Of a DNA stretch of 64,000 nt, positions 55,611 through 64,000 are shown piece by piece. How positions within the stretch are numbered: position 1 is the stretch's first letter; every line of letters starts with the position of its first letter. The notes below the pieces were generated by a model, which was not told where the DNA came from, made no database searches, and saw only the letters and a list, made by a program, of their open reading frames with translations. Where the stretch lies: NCBI GenBank assembly GCA_964019425.1, contig OZ025810.1, forward strand, positions 496,001 to 560,000, written 5' to 3'. The stretch comes from Flectonema sp. DT1601 (lineage: Eukaryota; Euglenozoa; Diplonemea; Diplonemida; Diplonemidae). The translations under genes and the position numbers were made by a program.

Positions 55611-57200
55611 TTAGTTCAAAAGAACGAATATTGGAGAACTTTTATTAACATCAATCCCAGGATATGTTAACAACATCTCAACAATTGCAGTGTGGCCTTC
55701 ACTGCAAGCAGTGTGCAGGGGAGTCACACCATTTCGATCTGTTGAATTTATGTTTAAAACCGATCGAGTGAAATCCATTTTACAGACTCTCCCAACAGAA
55801 CTATCACCACTGCAAGTCTCAAGCAGAGAATTCGTCTCATCGCTAACTCCACAAGGATCGCTGTAAACCATTGAGTTAGTCATACTGCCTTCCATATTAC
55901 TGTAGCATAGTTCCTCCTCACATTGATCTGACTCTGTGTTAGTTGATTCAGATATCACTACCAATGATGAACAACTATTCAGTAATAGAACACTCTCTTG
56001 TAATAATCTTAAGTGCGTATGTCTGTTCTTTATTTCTAATAGCTGCAGCGGACTTGTTGAGTTGTCATTTGATGAAACGTCAGAGTTAACTTCGAGTAGG
56101 CATCTCAGATACAAATGAGTACTCGATATGGATAGTAGTGATGTGTAATGTTGAATGGTGGTGGTGTTATCAAGATCTGATAAACATTTCAAATAGAAAT
56201 GATGATCGTTGATACTTAGTAGTTTAATAAGAGTGTCAGTTTCAAGCATGCTTCCAACACGAAGGTTTAATAACAACAGTTGTAGAATACTACAATGTCC
56301 TTCTCTACAGACTGCGTGTAGTAACGTTTGACCATCAAAATCAACAGTCGAAAGATCCACAGAAGGTGAATTTAGAAGCATTTCCGCTACTTCTTCCTGA
56401 CCCTCAACACAGGCATTGAACAGACAATTCCGACCGTAGGCATTGCAAATATTTATATTTATGGTTGGATGGTTCAGTAAGACTGAGACCAAAGCGATGT
56501 CTCCGTGAATACAAGCAAACATCAAAGGAGGAAAACCAGTACTGTCAGAGATATTAACATCTACATCAGACCTTGACAATAGGATTTCAACAATTTCTTT
56601 GTAGCCATTCTTTGAAGCAAGTAACAATGGTGTACTTCCATTTCGATCTTGAATGTTTACGTCAATGTCAGAACGTTGAGATAGCTGTCTCACAGCAGTA
56701 ATATTTCCATCACTACATGCTAATGCAAGAGGAGTAAAAGAGTTAAGCGTATCTTGGATGTTTGGATTAACATTTTTCATTGATAAAATAACATCAACGG
56801 ACACATCGTATTTGAGCTCAATCGAAACATGAAGCGGAGTCCCTCCTTGAGGGAATATTTCGTTTATGTCATATCCGATTGTGATGTAGTCTTCAATCAG
56901 ATTGCTTGATCCGAGATTGTTGTAGAAATCGTATGAAGTTGGATTCTGAATACCAATATTCCTCAAAGCTATTCCTTTTCTGGATAGTTCTAAGACAAGT
57001 TCAGATCCACCTCCAGTGAGAACGCTACTCAAGATCGATTCATTCGATAGCACTTCTCCTTCATAATACACGTCCAATAACTCCCATTGAAGTTGTTCTT
57101 CTTGTGATATAATCTGCTTAAGGTCTAATACGATTGTATGAGAAGTAATGTCGACTGGTATAGATCGATCATCAAGACGAACCATCACATTGACTGACAT
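55611..57200 (-). CDS. Ubiquitin-like domain + ankyrin repeat protein
   Basis: 529 aa from the ATG at 57200; an upstream GTG is not the start. Residues 1 to about 80 form a ubiquitin-like beta-grasp domain (MSVNVMVRLDDRSIPVDI, then LDVYYEGEVLSNE). About 115-320 hold roughly six ankyrin repeats (GGTPLHVSIE, FTPLALACSDGN, GSTPLLLASKNGY, GFPPLMFACIHGD, RNCLFNACVEGQ, QTLLHAVCREGH). A Ser/Leu-rich spacer follows, and one more ankyrin repeat (GVTPLHTACSEGHTA) ends the protein at DVNKSSPIFVLLN. This suggests an adaptor that could bring targets to the ubiquitin/proteasome system. I do not recognise an orthologue. A leader intron is well supported upstream. Confidence 0.88.
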   Translation of the reverse strand: MSVNVMVRLDDRSIPVDITSHTIVLDLKQIISQEEQLQWELLDVYYEGEVLSNESILSSVLTGGGSELVLELSRKGIALRNIGIQNPTSYDFYNNLGSSNLIEDYITIGYDINEIFPQGGTPLHVSIELKYDVSVDVILSMKNVNPNIQDTLNSFTPLALACSDGNITAVRQLSQRSDIDVNIQDRNGSTPLLLASKNGYKEIVEILLSRSDVDVNISDSTGFPPLMFACIHGDIALVSVLLNHPTININICNAYGRNCLFNACVEGQEEVAEMLLNSPSVDLSTVDFDGQTLLHAVCREGHCSILQLLLLNLRVGSMLETDTLIKLLSINDHHFYLKCLSDLDNTTTIQHYTSLLSISSTHLYLRCLLEVNSDVSSNDNSTSPLQLLEIKNRHTHLRLLQESVLLLNSCSSLVVISESTNTESDQCEEELCYSNMEGSMTNSMVYSDPCGVSDETNSLLETCSGDSSVGRVCKMDFTRSVLNINSTDRNGVTPLHTACSEGHTAIVEMLLTYPGIDVNKSSPIFVLLN

Positions 57201-57220
57201 TAAACTTGGTGTCACTCAAC

Positions 57221-57316
57221 CTATTAAAGTAAATGAAGGTAATTTAAATTTACAATCACGTATTTATTACATAAGTCTTCCTGGTTTATGAATATAAGGT
57301 TTTATCGTTAAGGTAC
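57221..57316 (-). other. Putative leader intron of the ankyrin gene
   Basis: Donor AACAG|GTACCT and acceptor TACTTTAATAG bound about 96 bp, ending 20 bp before the ATG at 57200. Motif-based only. Confidence 0.55.
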
Positions 57317-57471
57317 CTGTTCTAATGATGAACAATCAGGCCAGCTACGTGAGAAAAAAAAGGAAAAAGAAAAAACGGGCGAAAAATACAAAGTTCGCAA
57401 AGATCACGATACATTGGGGGTTATTATTATTCGGTATGATACTCAACTGTAAGCAGTACAGAGCATGTAGC

Positions 57472-57511
<40 letters not shown>

Positions 57512-59120
57512 AGGGGGAAAAAAAAAAGAGGGAAAACTTCGTCATTAAAAACCCAACAAGACTAGGGTGAGGGTACGTAGCAAAGCAACAATGCCGAAGA
57601 GACTGACATTGCGAGACTACATTTGGGGGTTGGGGAAGGAAAACATCAATGCCAAATTGTAGCAACTAATCACAACAAAAACTCACACAGCATTAAAAAA
57701 AAAATTTTTTTTTAAAAAAAAGTGGGAATAACGAAACACTAAGGCTAAAGAGGCTAAAGAGTCCAGATGTTCCAAAGTTAAAATCATTTCTCGATTTAAG
57801 TGATTGAGCATTAGCTAAAAAACACTTATCAGTGAAAGATCGTTTGCACAGTACCGCTTCTGGAACTGGAAAAGAAAAACAGCGAATTGAAAATTAAACA
57901 GGCAAAATACCAAAATCACAAATTCACCGGATGTTCCAATACAGAAGCAGACTTGTAATAATGTCGAAACAAAGTTTCGGCATTTTTTGAGGTTTTTTTT
58001 TTTTTTTTTTTTTTTAAATTCGTTTCTGTTGGAAGGGGAAAGACTGAACACAACAATAATTGCTTCGTCAAAAAGGGTTTCTTTGAAAAACAACAACAAA
58101 AAAAAAAAAAAATAAATAAATATAGATGAACAACACAACAATAATTAAAACTACCCTTAAGAATTACGGTGAAGGACAGCCTTCGCTTCCCGTCTAAATC
58201 ATTTCAGGCAATACAAGAAAAGTTTTTTATCTCTTGAGAAATTCAGTGTTTCGACAGTTCGAGCACATAATTAATTTTTTTAAAAAAATGTGAAGAAAAA
58301 AAAAAAAAAAAAAAAAAAAATTCACAAAAGATTCAATAACAGTGCAAGACACACATGCAAAACCTGGCAAATGCATAGCAATAACTGAATCTTTTTTTTT
58401 TTTTTTTTTTTCCTCCCCTAATTTTTTTTTCCCCTCCCACATGAATACAGCAAATATTAACACTGAATAACCCTTCACGAACTAGTGACATAAGGCCGAC
58501 GATATACCAGTTTTTTCAGACACTGAAAAGTCAGGTTCAAAACGTGGTTGGTACCAGCTCAAGGTGTGTCCACAATGAAGCGTCTTTCAGGGAGGAAAAA
58601 AAAACGGGCGTTTGATTATTATCAGGCATCCAAACAGCAAAGCAGAATATGATCACGACCTCCAGCGCAGCGACTACAGTGTCAGGCTTGGTTGCGGTTT
58701 TTTTTTTTTTTTTTTGTTGTGATTTTTTTGATAATGTTACTTTCCTTTCCTTTTTTCCTTTTTTTTTTTTTTTTCCACGTTACTAAACATTACTATAATT
58801 ACGTAGTTACCTAGGGGAACACTACTGCTATGAGCCTAATTGTTGAGTTTTTTTTTCTTTTTTTTTCTATTTAGTTCAGCGACAGTCAGGAAAAACTACT
58901 TTGCTGCCTTTGCAAGTACAACCGAATGTTTATAGTTTTATTTTTTCTACCATTGAAAGCAGCGGCGGCAGTCAGTCAGGTTGTTTCAGCAGTTTGACGC
59001 AGAATTTTCTGATGCTGCTGTTCGTCTAAAATGGGAGGGGGGATTTTCTTTTTTTCCTTCTTTTTCTATCTTTTTCGTGTTCATTCTTTTAAAAAAAAAA
59101 TCTTCTTTTTTTTTTTTTTT
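57317..59120. other. 1.8 kb intergenic, homopolymer-rich
   Basis: Between the P2X-like gene (upstream) and the ankyrin gene. Very long A run at about 57473-57509, further A/T runs near 57990, 58295, 58390, 58700 and 59110. A self-complementary stretch of A9T9-type sequence sits at 57693-57720. ORFs are homopolymer translations. No gene seen. Confidence 0.5.
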
Positions 59121-60641
59121 TTAAACAACCTCATCGGCAGCTTTGTCTGGAGCGTTTGCAGCTTCTTTTTCGTCTTCTTCTGCGGCGAGGATGTCAGCTT
59201 CATCCATGTCCAGGATGACAGCCTTACCTGGTCGTTTCATACCATACACAAAGTCATCGGCGTCCATACCACCAAGTGGCTCGCCGTCAGTAACGTGAAC
59301 ATCACCCAAATCCTTTGAAGTAATAAACTTCAAGTGTTCATAAATATGTTTATGAGGAAGGATTTTAAAGATAATGTACTCAACTATAAAAGTACTGGCC
59401 GCGAACAAAGCAGCACCAGCAACCAAAGAAAGAACCATCGCTCTGAATGAGAAGACACTAATGTGACCAGCGTGAACGAAAACGACGCGAATACCGTGTC
59501 TGTTTGTGTAAACAGTTTTTGTGTCTGTGACTTGTCTTTCAACAATCTTATACTCAGACTTTGGGATATAACGAACTCGGTAAATGTACTCAAGAGAGTC
59601 AGAGTCTAATCCAGGAGTACGGTAGTCAATGATGACCATAATAACAACACCATCGTGACGGTTGGTACTCTTTGAACAAAGGGTTCCTGAAACAGAATCA
59701 CACGCACCATTCCAAGCACAAGCAGTATTAGCTGCGCAGGTAGCCTGAGTTAACAATCCAGTACAATGAGGACCTGACCAGAAACAACCTGTTTCTGCTA
59801 CACAAACAGACTCAGATGTACCCAAACAGGTTGCTGTAGCTTCAGTTGCATCCTCAAGAGTGAATGTCGCATCCACGTTGGCTGCTTCTAACATAGCTTT
59901 GACTGATATAATATCACCTCTAGTGAACCCCTTGATTCCATCAGATTCTGGTGCTGCTGAGTCACTTCTTGGGACTAAATCTCTGTCACCTGATGGGAGG
60001 GCAATTTTTGCTTCGTCTAAATCAGAACTGTGTCTCACAATATCATGAAGTGGACCATAAACTGCATGTGCCCACAACATAGTAAAGTCCTCAATATCAC
60101 CCACATAGTAACTAACGCCATCTCTCTTGTTTAATACGTTGAAAGCAACTGGAGCTGGGCAGACGTTGCCGTTTTCGGAAGAGTACGAACGAGCGTTTCC
60201 AACTTCGTTATAAATTGAAAATCCACTTTCACAAGCAGAAGAATGAGTAACTTCAGTACGAGTAATACGAGTCGTTATAAACATGCTGTATTCCTCATTG
60301 TTTGGGAAATGAACACCAATTTCATCAAGCCACACACAAGGTAGTGCATTTTGTTGAGATCTGGTACTGTCAGAACAGTAAGCAGGTCTGGTGGTTGATT
60401 CCTGAGCCCCTCTTCGTAATGTTGTTGTCATAATACCGTGAGGGATTTCTTTAACTTGATAGCCAGCGTTTACGATTATCTCCCAGACAATAACCCAAAT
60501 CAAGATAGCAAGAATAATAACCCATCTGGCTATACCAAGACGACGATCTCTAATTCTGACTACACGCGGTGCGTTGTATGCGAACACATCATCCAAGTCT
60601 CCGCATCCAGGGCAGCATCCGTACTGTTTCCTTTCAGCCAT
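59121..60641 (-). CDS. P2X-like ATP-gated channel
   Basis: 506 aa in one exon. P2X receptors are trimeric ATP-gated cation channels with two membrane spans. The N-terminus has a family-like lead into span 1 (YNAPRVVRIRDRRLGIARW; span about 39-60, then NAGYQ). A large ectodomain of about 350 residues follows, rich in Cys. The run into span 2 has RVRYIPKSEYK, then RHGIRVVFVHAGHISVF, which lines up with the family's FRFAKYYK and YGIRF-AGKF segments. Span 2 (about 413-435) is followed by YEHLKF, the conserved YxxxK trafficking motif. The ATP-site Lys pair after span 1 is not clear (TTLRRG in place of TTKVKG), and an extra Cys-rich insert (CVAETGCFWSGPHC, then CAANTACAWNGAC) is present. The acidic C-tail is Asp/Glu/Ala-rich. 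A long A tract directly abuts the ATG. Confidence 0.87.
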   Translation of the reverse strand: MAERKQYGCCPGCGDLDDVFAYNAPRVVRIRDRRLGIARWVIILAILIWVIVWEIIVNAGYQVKEIPHGIMTTTLRRGAQESTTRPAYCSDSTRSQQNALPCVWLDEIGVHFPNNEEYSMFITTRITRTEVTHSSACESGFSIYNEVGNARSYSSENGNVCPAPVAFNVLNKRDGVSYYVGDIEDFTMLWAHAVYGPLHDIVRHSSDLDEAKIALPSGDRDLVPRSDSAAPESDGIKGFTRGDIISVKAMLEAANVDATFTLEDATEATATCLGTSESVCVAETGCFWSGPHCTGLLTQATCAANTACAWNGACDSVSGTLCSKSTNRHDGVVIMVIIDYRTPGLDSDSLEYIYRVRYIPKSEYKIVERQVTDTKTVYTNRHGIRVVFVHAGHISVFSFRAMVLSLVAGAALFAASTFIVEYIIFKILPHKHIYEHLKFITSKDLGDVHVTDGEPLGGMDADDFVYGMKRPGKAVILDMDEADILAAEEDEKEAANAPDKAADEVV

Positions 60642-61174
60642 TTTTTTTTTTTTTTTTTTTTTTTAAAAACCTCTTTTATATTAGTGTCCTTAGTAGTTTA
60701 AATATGATAATTCAAAACAAAAAAACGAAGAATAACGTTTACTTTGCCCATTAATTTCTTTGAGTGAGCGGGATTTGGGGATTGGGTGATGCAACGAACC
60801 AGTACCTAGAACGATAGCCTTATACTAACAACTGCTACTGTTGTATGTTTGAAGTAAGTGGCTGTTGGTAAGCTGCGTTTTTTAAAAATGGTGAGCCTTT
60901 TTTTTTTTTTTTTTATTAACAAAAACCTCCTGTCAAGGATAACCGCGGTTGCGTAGAACGCCCAAAGGGTGACTATAGAAAAAAACCTTCGTTTGTCATA
61001 CACTCCGACACTACAGACACAACAGTAGCCTCCGTACCGACAAAGGAATGAATAAATCCCTTTGAAGTACGGTGTGGTTGGTTTTGTTCAATGTGTGTGT
61101 ATTCACTATATTACCACCATTCCCATGCCTTCCTAAAAAATCCTTGTGTAGCCTGTAGAAAGATCACAGCAATG

Positions 61175-61209
<35 letters not shown>

Positions 61210-61619
61210 GTAAAGTTGACAACACTATGATTAATAAGCTCTTTATTTTTATTTTTTTTTTTTTTTCTTTGAAAAACTTTCTTTTTTTTTTTTTTCTTTT
61301 TTTTTTTTTTTCAACATTCGTTCCTCTCTGATGGCATCTTAATTGAAAAAGGGGGAAAAACAAAACAAAAAAAAAAAAATAGAATGGGGGAAAAAAGAGA
61401 ACAAAAAAAAAATCCGAAAAAAAGTGAAAATAAAAATTATGTACTAACGTACGAGGGGGATAAAAAAATCCTTACAAAGTAACGAATGGGTTAGGGTATG
61501 TGTGCTTTTTTTTTTAATGCAGTTGTTCGCCCTTCGAAGGAAATTGTTTGACAAGTGGGTACTAAGTTCGATAGTACTTTCGTGTGTCATTTCCCAATAA
61601 GGATTGTGAATAAAGAGTA
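60642..61619. other. 1.0 kb intergenic, nothing recognised
   Basis: Holds a 24-base T run touching the P2X start, a possible P2X leader donor CTAG|GTACTG at 60805, and T/A runs near 60900, 61180, 61250 and 61290. A patch of ordinary composition at 60960-61130 shows no gene or RNA I know. Confidence 0.5.
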
Positions 61620-62174
61620 CTAAATGTCATCAATATCCACGTCATCTGCTGGCTTAGCGAGGTAGTTTTCATTACCGTAGTCAACGTCGTATTCTTCTTC
61701 TTCTTCGTCGTCAGCTTCTGCGGCGTCTCCCTGGTCTTCGTCTCCAGAGCTTTCGTCTTCGTCTTCATCGTCAGATGCCTGTTCAAAGACGATGTTATCA
61801 TCGCGGGATGGACCTTCTTCGTCTTCGTTGGCTTTGACGTGTTCTGGAATCTCCTTCATCTTCTGCAACCGTTTTGCTTCATCTGGGAGGTACTTCATAA
61901 TGACATCACATTTTGAATCTTGAAAGTCTCTCAATCCAACCAACACAATATCTCCATTACTGACCCAACTCTTCTTTCTCATCTTTCCACAAATTACACC
62001 AAGTCTTCTGGTACCATCAAAGCAGTATACTTGAAGCCTACCGTTACCCAACATTTTAATAACCTGACCGTACTCTTGTCCCTCTTCTTTTAGGTTCAAG
62101 TCACGCTTCTCAGGTTCATTCTTGTTGGTTCCCCTCTTTCTGTTCTTACCTCCCTTTCCCTTATTCTTTGGCAT
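61620..62174 (-). CDS. EIF1AX: Translation initiation factor eIF1A
   Basis: 184 aa. eIF1A binds the ribosomal A site on the 40S subunit and promotes scanning and start-site choice. The architecture is complete: a basic N-terminal tail ([19 protein letters not shown]), the OB fold ([20 protein letters not shown], then [12 protein letters not shown] and [13 protein letters not shown]), a short helix, and an acidic C-terminal tail longer than in animals, ending DVDIDDI. A leader intron of about 64 bp is supported upstream by donor GGCAG|GTACCT. A single coding exon. Confidence 0.98.
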   Translation of the reverse strand: MPKNKGKGGKNRKRGTNKNEPEKRDLNLKEEGQEYGQVIKMLGNGRLQVYCFDGTRRLGVICGKMRKKSWVSNGDIVLVGLRDFQDSKCDVIMKYLPDEAKRLQKMKEIPEHVKANEDEEGPSRDDNIVFEQASDDEDEDESSGDEDQGDAAEADDEEEEEYDVDYGNENYLAKPADDVDIDDI

Positions 62175-62203
62175 TTGTTAGAGTGTTTTTGTTACTCAGG
62201 AAA

Positions 62204-62267
62204 CTGTTTAATAATTATATAAAAACCAAACACTTTTATTAATAAAAAAAATAATACTTTTAGGTAC
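62204..62267 (-). other. Putative leader intron of eIF1A
   Basis: Donor GGCAG|GTACCT at 62267 and acceptor TTATTAAACAG, 64 bp, ending 29 bp before the ATG. Motif-based only. Confidence 0.55.
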
Positions 62268-62612
62268 CTGCCATCTATATACGATTAGTACATGTCGGTG
62301 GGATTGTTAAGAAATAGCGAAGACTGACCTACTGTAAACAGGTATGAGCACCTGGAAATTTAAGAAAGAAGAATATATCGAGCAGTGGGTGCTGGATTTG
62401 GTTAATTAAACATCACACGCGTGAGAACAGTTCTACTCGGCTGCAAGGTTAGCTACGAGTGTCCACAGATTATAGCCATACACGATTTCCATGAATCCCT
62501 ATTTTAGTTACATTTATTTATTTATTTTTTTTTTTTTTCAAACATGAACAGAATCATCACTGTCAATATGCGAAACAGATTGAATGGAAAAAAAAGCAGA
62601 AAAAATAAAAAC
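62268..62612. other. Intergenic, nothing recognised
   Basis: Between the RING gene (upstream) and eIF1A, with the presumed eIF1A leader exon near 62268-62285. Mostly ordinary composition apart from a T run at about 62526-62539. No RNA gene recognised. Confidence 0.5.
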
Positions 62613-63409
62613 TCAACATACGAGGGACTCAATATGCTGCTCACAATCTGCTCGCAGGCATTTTAAAACCGTCCAGGCCTTGCCTGGAAACTGTTCTCTG
62701 AATGATTCTGCGATGTCTGTCGGTGTTGTTTCTTTTATTACAAGACTCTCGAATAGCTGTTGCTGCTCTTCAGACACACCACCGTGTTGCTTTACTATTA
62801 AATTAGTTGTAGGAACAACTGTTTCTTCTTTGTTATCACCATACGACTCCAATCTATTGCATGTGAGCTCTAAGTGGAGTTGAGCCTTGTCTAGTAGGTG
62901 ATGGTGAAGTTCTACGTTGGTCCCTGTTTTTTTTTTTTGATGTTTTTTTTCGTCATTAATTGATGTAGTGTAGTAGATTAAATAATATTTCACATATGGT
63001 GCAGTTGGTTAAATAATATCTACATACCTTCAAAATCACAGCCATAGTTTGCGAAGAAACATGCAACTTGCTCAGTGAAAGGACATTGTTGAATGTGATC
63101 ATCGTGAAAAGCGAATTTTCCTTCCCATTCACAACCTTCATTCTTGTGATCGCAGTAGGCTGTTAATTCTAACACTCGAAGTTTCGTATTTCTCATCATC
63201 ATAAGGGAGTCTTCAGTGTAGCTCTTACCGCAAACTGCGCAGTCTCTCGTGTCCTTCTCCTCGATATACTGTTTTAAGCATGGTCCGCAAAAACTATGTC
63301 CACAGGTTTCTATTAATACTGGTTCACACATCACCCCCTTGCCAAGTGGGCATAGTATATCCTCAGGTGTAGCAACGAACAGGTCGATGCCGCGACAGCG
63401 GCCTTCCAT
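62613..63409 (-). CDS. RING-like / TRAF-type zinc-finger protein
   Basis: Two exons joined by hand, 63409-63028 and 62923-62613 (intron 104 bp), 230 aa. Residues about 15-65 form a RING-like domain (CPLGKGVMCEPVLIETCGHSFC, then CLKQYI and CAVCGKSY). The first Cys pair has wider spacing than usual, so it may bind one zinc or be U-box-like. About 80-125 is a TRAF-type zinc finger (CDHKNEGCEWEGK, then HIQQCPF). The C-terminal 100 residues are helical, including ESLVIKETTPTDIAESF, which is reminiscent of a UBA/CUE-like fold. Likely an E3 ubiquitin ligase or adaptor. The last codons are unsure (SLVC, or SL if a donor at the end is used). An acceptor TTTTCCTCAACAG lies 12 bp before the ATG. Confidence 0.85.
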
Positions 63410-64000
63410 ATGTGTAAATAGCTGTTGAGGAAAAAAAAAAAAAGTTAATTAAAAGAATTTGATAATGTCACTTCTAATTTACTTACAAATAGCTAGATCT
63501 GCTCTGTTTTAAATAATAAGAGACAATAAATATATTGGGTTCTGGTATACACTGGTGCCTTTAGTCGTAACTCACACCGCTCGTACACAGTCAAGAGTAT
63601 ACACATGAGAAAGGTAAAGAATGGGGTTTTCCTTTTTGTTTTCTCATTTTTTTTTTTTTTTTTTGTCTTTTTCTTTTTTTTTGTTCCTTCTTTTTTTTTC
63701 GTTACTATAATATTTCAATTTTTTTTTTTTTTTTTTTTTACTTGTTACGGAAAAAACAAACAAAACAAAAAAAAAAAAAACCGACGACGTCTGTACAACA
63801 AAAAAGAATTGGCACTCGTGCGAATTATCTCTAAAGATTTTCTCGCAAAAAATCGAACAAACGCCTCAAACGAATCACCGCTTCTGTCGTAATTGACTTT
63901 GGGAGGTTGCGACATTGCAACGTATTGATCGAAACACTGTAGGACCACCTCCTACTATTTTCTTTTTCACTTCTTTTTTTTTTTTTTTTTTTTTTTTTAC
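63410..64000. other. Right edge: spacer, possible upstream exon
   Basis: Contains T and A runs (about 63645, 63695, 63720 and 63768) and a minus-strand open stretch about 63905-63780 that would start MSQPPKVNYDR. Its codons look less random than the homopolymer ORFs, so it could be an upstream or leader exon of the RING gene, or the edge of another gene, but nothing confirms it. Confidence 0.3.

Noticed and set aside
63745-63948. A 67-codon minus-strand ORF as a separate gene
   Set aside because: It runs into a T tract with no clear stop or donor; it could be a leader exon of the RING gene but is not supported as a gene.
1-64000. A spliced-leader RNA gene or spliceosomal snRNA gene
   Set aside because: I looked for recognisable core motifs and found none, so the window itself neither proves nor excludes trans-splicing.

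Overview
This is about 64 kb of nuclear DNA from a single-celled eukaryote. The evidence is short GT-AG introns (about 58-107 bp), typical eukaryotic genes (COPI gamma subunit, ASCC2, dynactin p62, eIF1A, threonyl-tRNA synthetase, class II HDAC) and AT-rich spacers full of long A or T runs. I cannot place the lineage from sequence alone. A P2X-type channel, a BORC/BLOC-like subunit and large EGF-like and TRAF-type zinc-finger proteins occur together. All 21 protein genes I can support lie on the minus strand, so the window reads from high to low coordinates as one long head-to-tail cluster.

In transcription order: a RING/TRAF-type zinc-finger protein (63409-62613), eIF1A (62174-61620), a P2X-like receptor (60641-59121), a ubiquitin-like/ankyrin protein (57200-55611), a secreted-type nuclease-fold protein fused to 24 EGF-like repeats and a membrane anchor (55378-50770), a class II HDAC (48752-47323), threonyl-tRNA synthetase (47113-44660), a PH-like/coiled-coil protein (43369 to about 39496), ASCC2 with a novel N-terminal extension (38720-35296), a small basic protein (34978-34280), COPI gamma (34202-31488), a sulfotransferase fused to a PAPS-type transporter (30556-28793), a PP2C phosphatase (28383-26845), a roughly 1,990-residue membrane/TRAF-zinc-finger/PDZ protein (25587-19389), an aldo-keto reductase (19048-18086), a BORC/BLOC-like coiled-coil gene (17828-13405), a CMGC-like kinase (13188-12028), an MGRN1/LUL-type ubiquitin ligase (9645-8716), an unrecognised 226-aa protein (7875-7195), dynactin p62 (5411-4188) and a 1,224-aa coiled-coil protein (3973-299).

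The most unusual locus is 13.3-17.8 kb. A short first exon is followed by three near-identical copies of its terminal exon. All three encode exactly the same protein, and they are separated by a 64-bp and a 139-bp tandem array and a LINE reverse-transcriptase remnant. Just downstream of the MGRN1-like gene lies about 290 bp of cytosolic-type large-subunit rRNA, ending before the most conserved peptidyl-transferase segment.

Two features of gene structure recur. Almost every start codon has a 3' splice acceptor within about 5-30 bp upstream. For several genes a matching upstream donor of the form AG|GTAC is visible, which points to leader introns, although spliced-leader trans-splicing is not excluded. 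Several introns also end in a long sense-strand A tract followed by CAG, where a polypyrimidine tract would be expected.

Gene models that join exons were built by hand from frame continuity and splice-site motifs. They have no transcript support.
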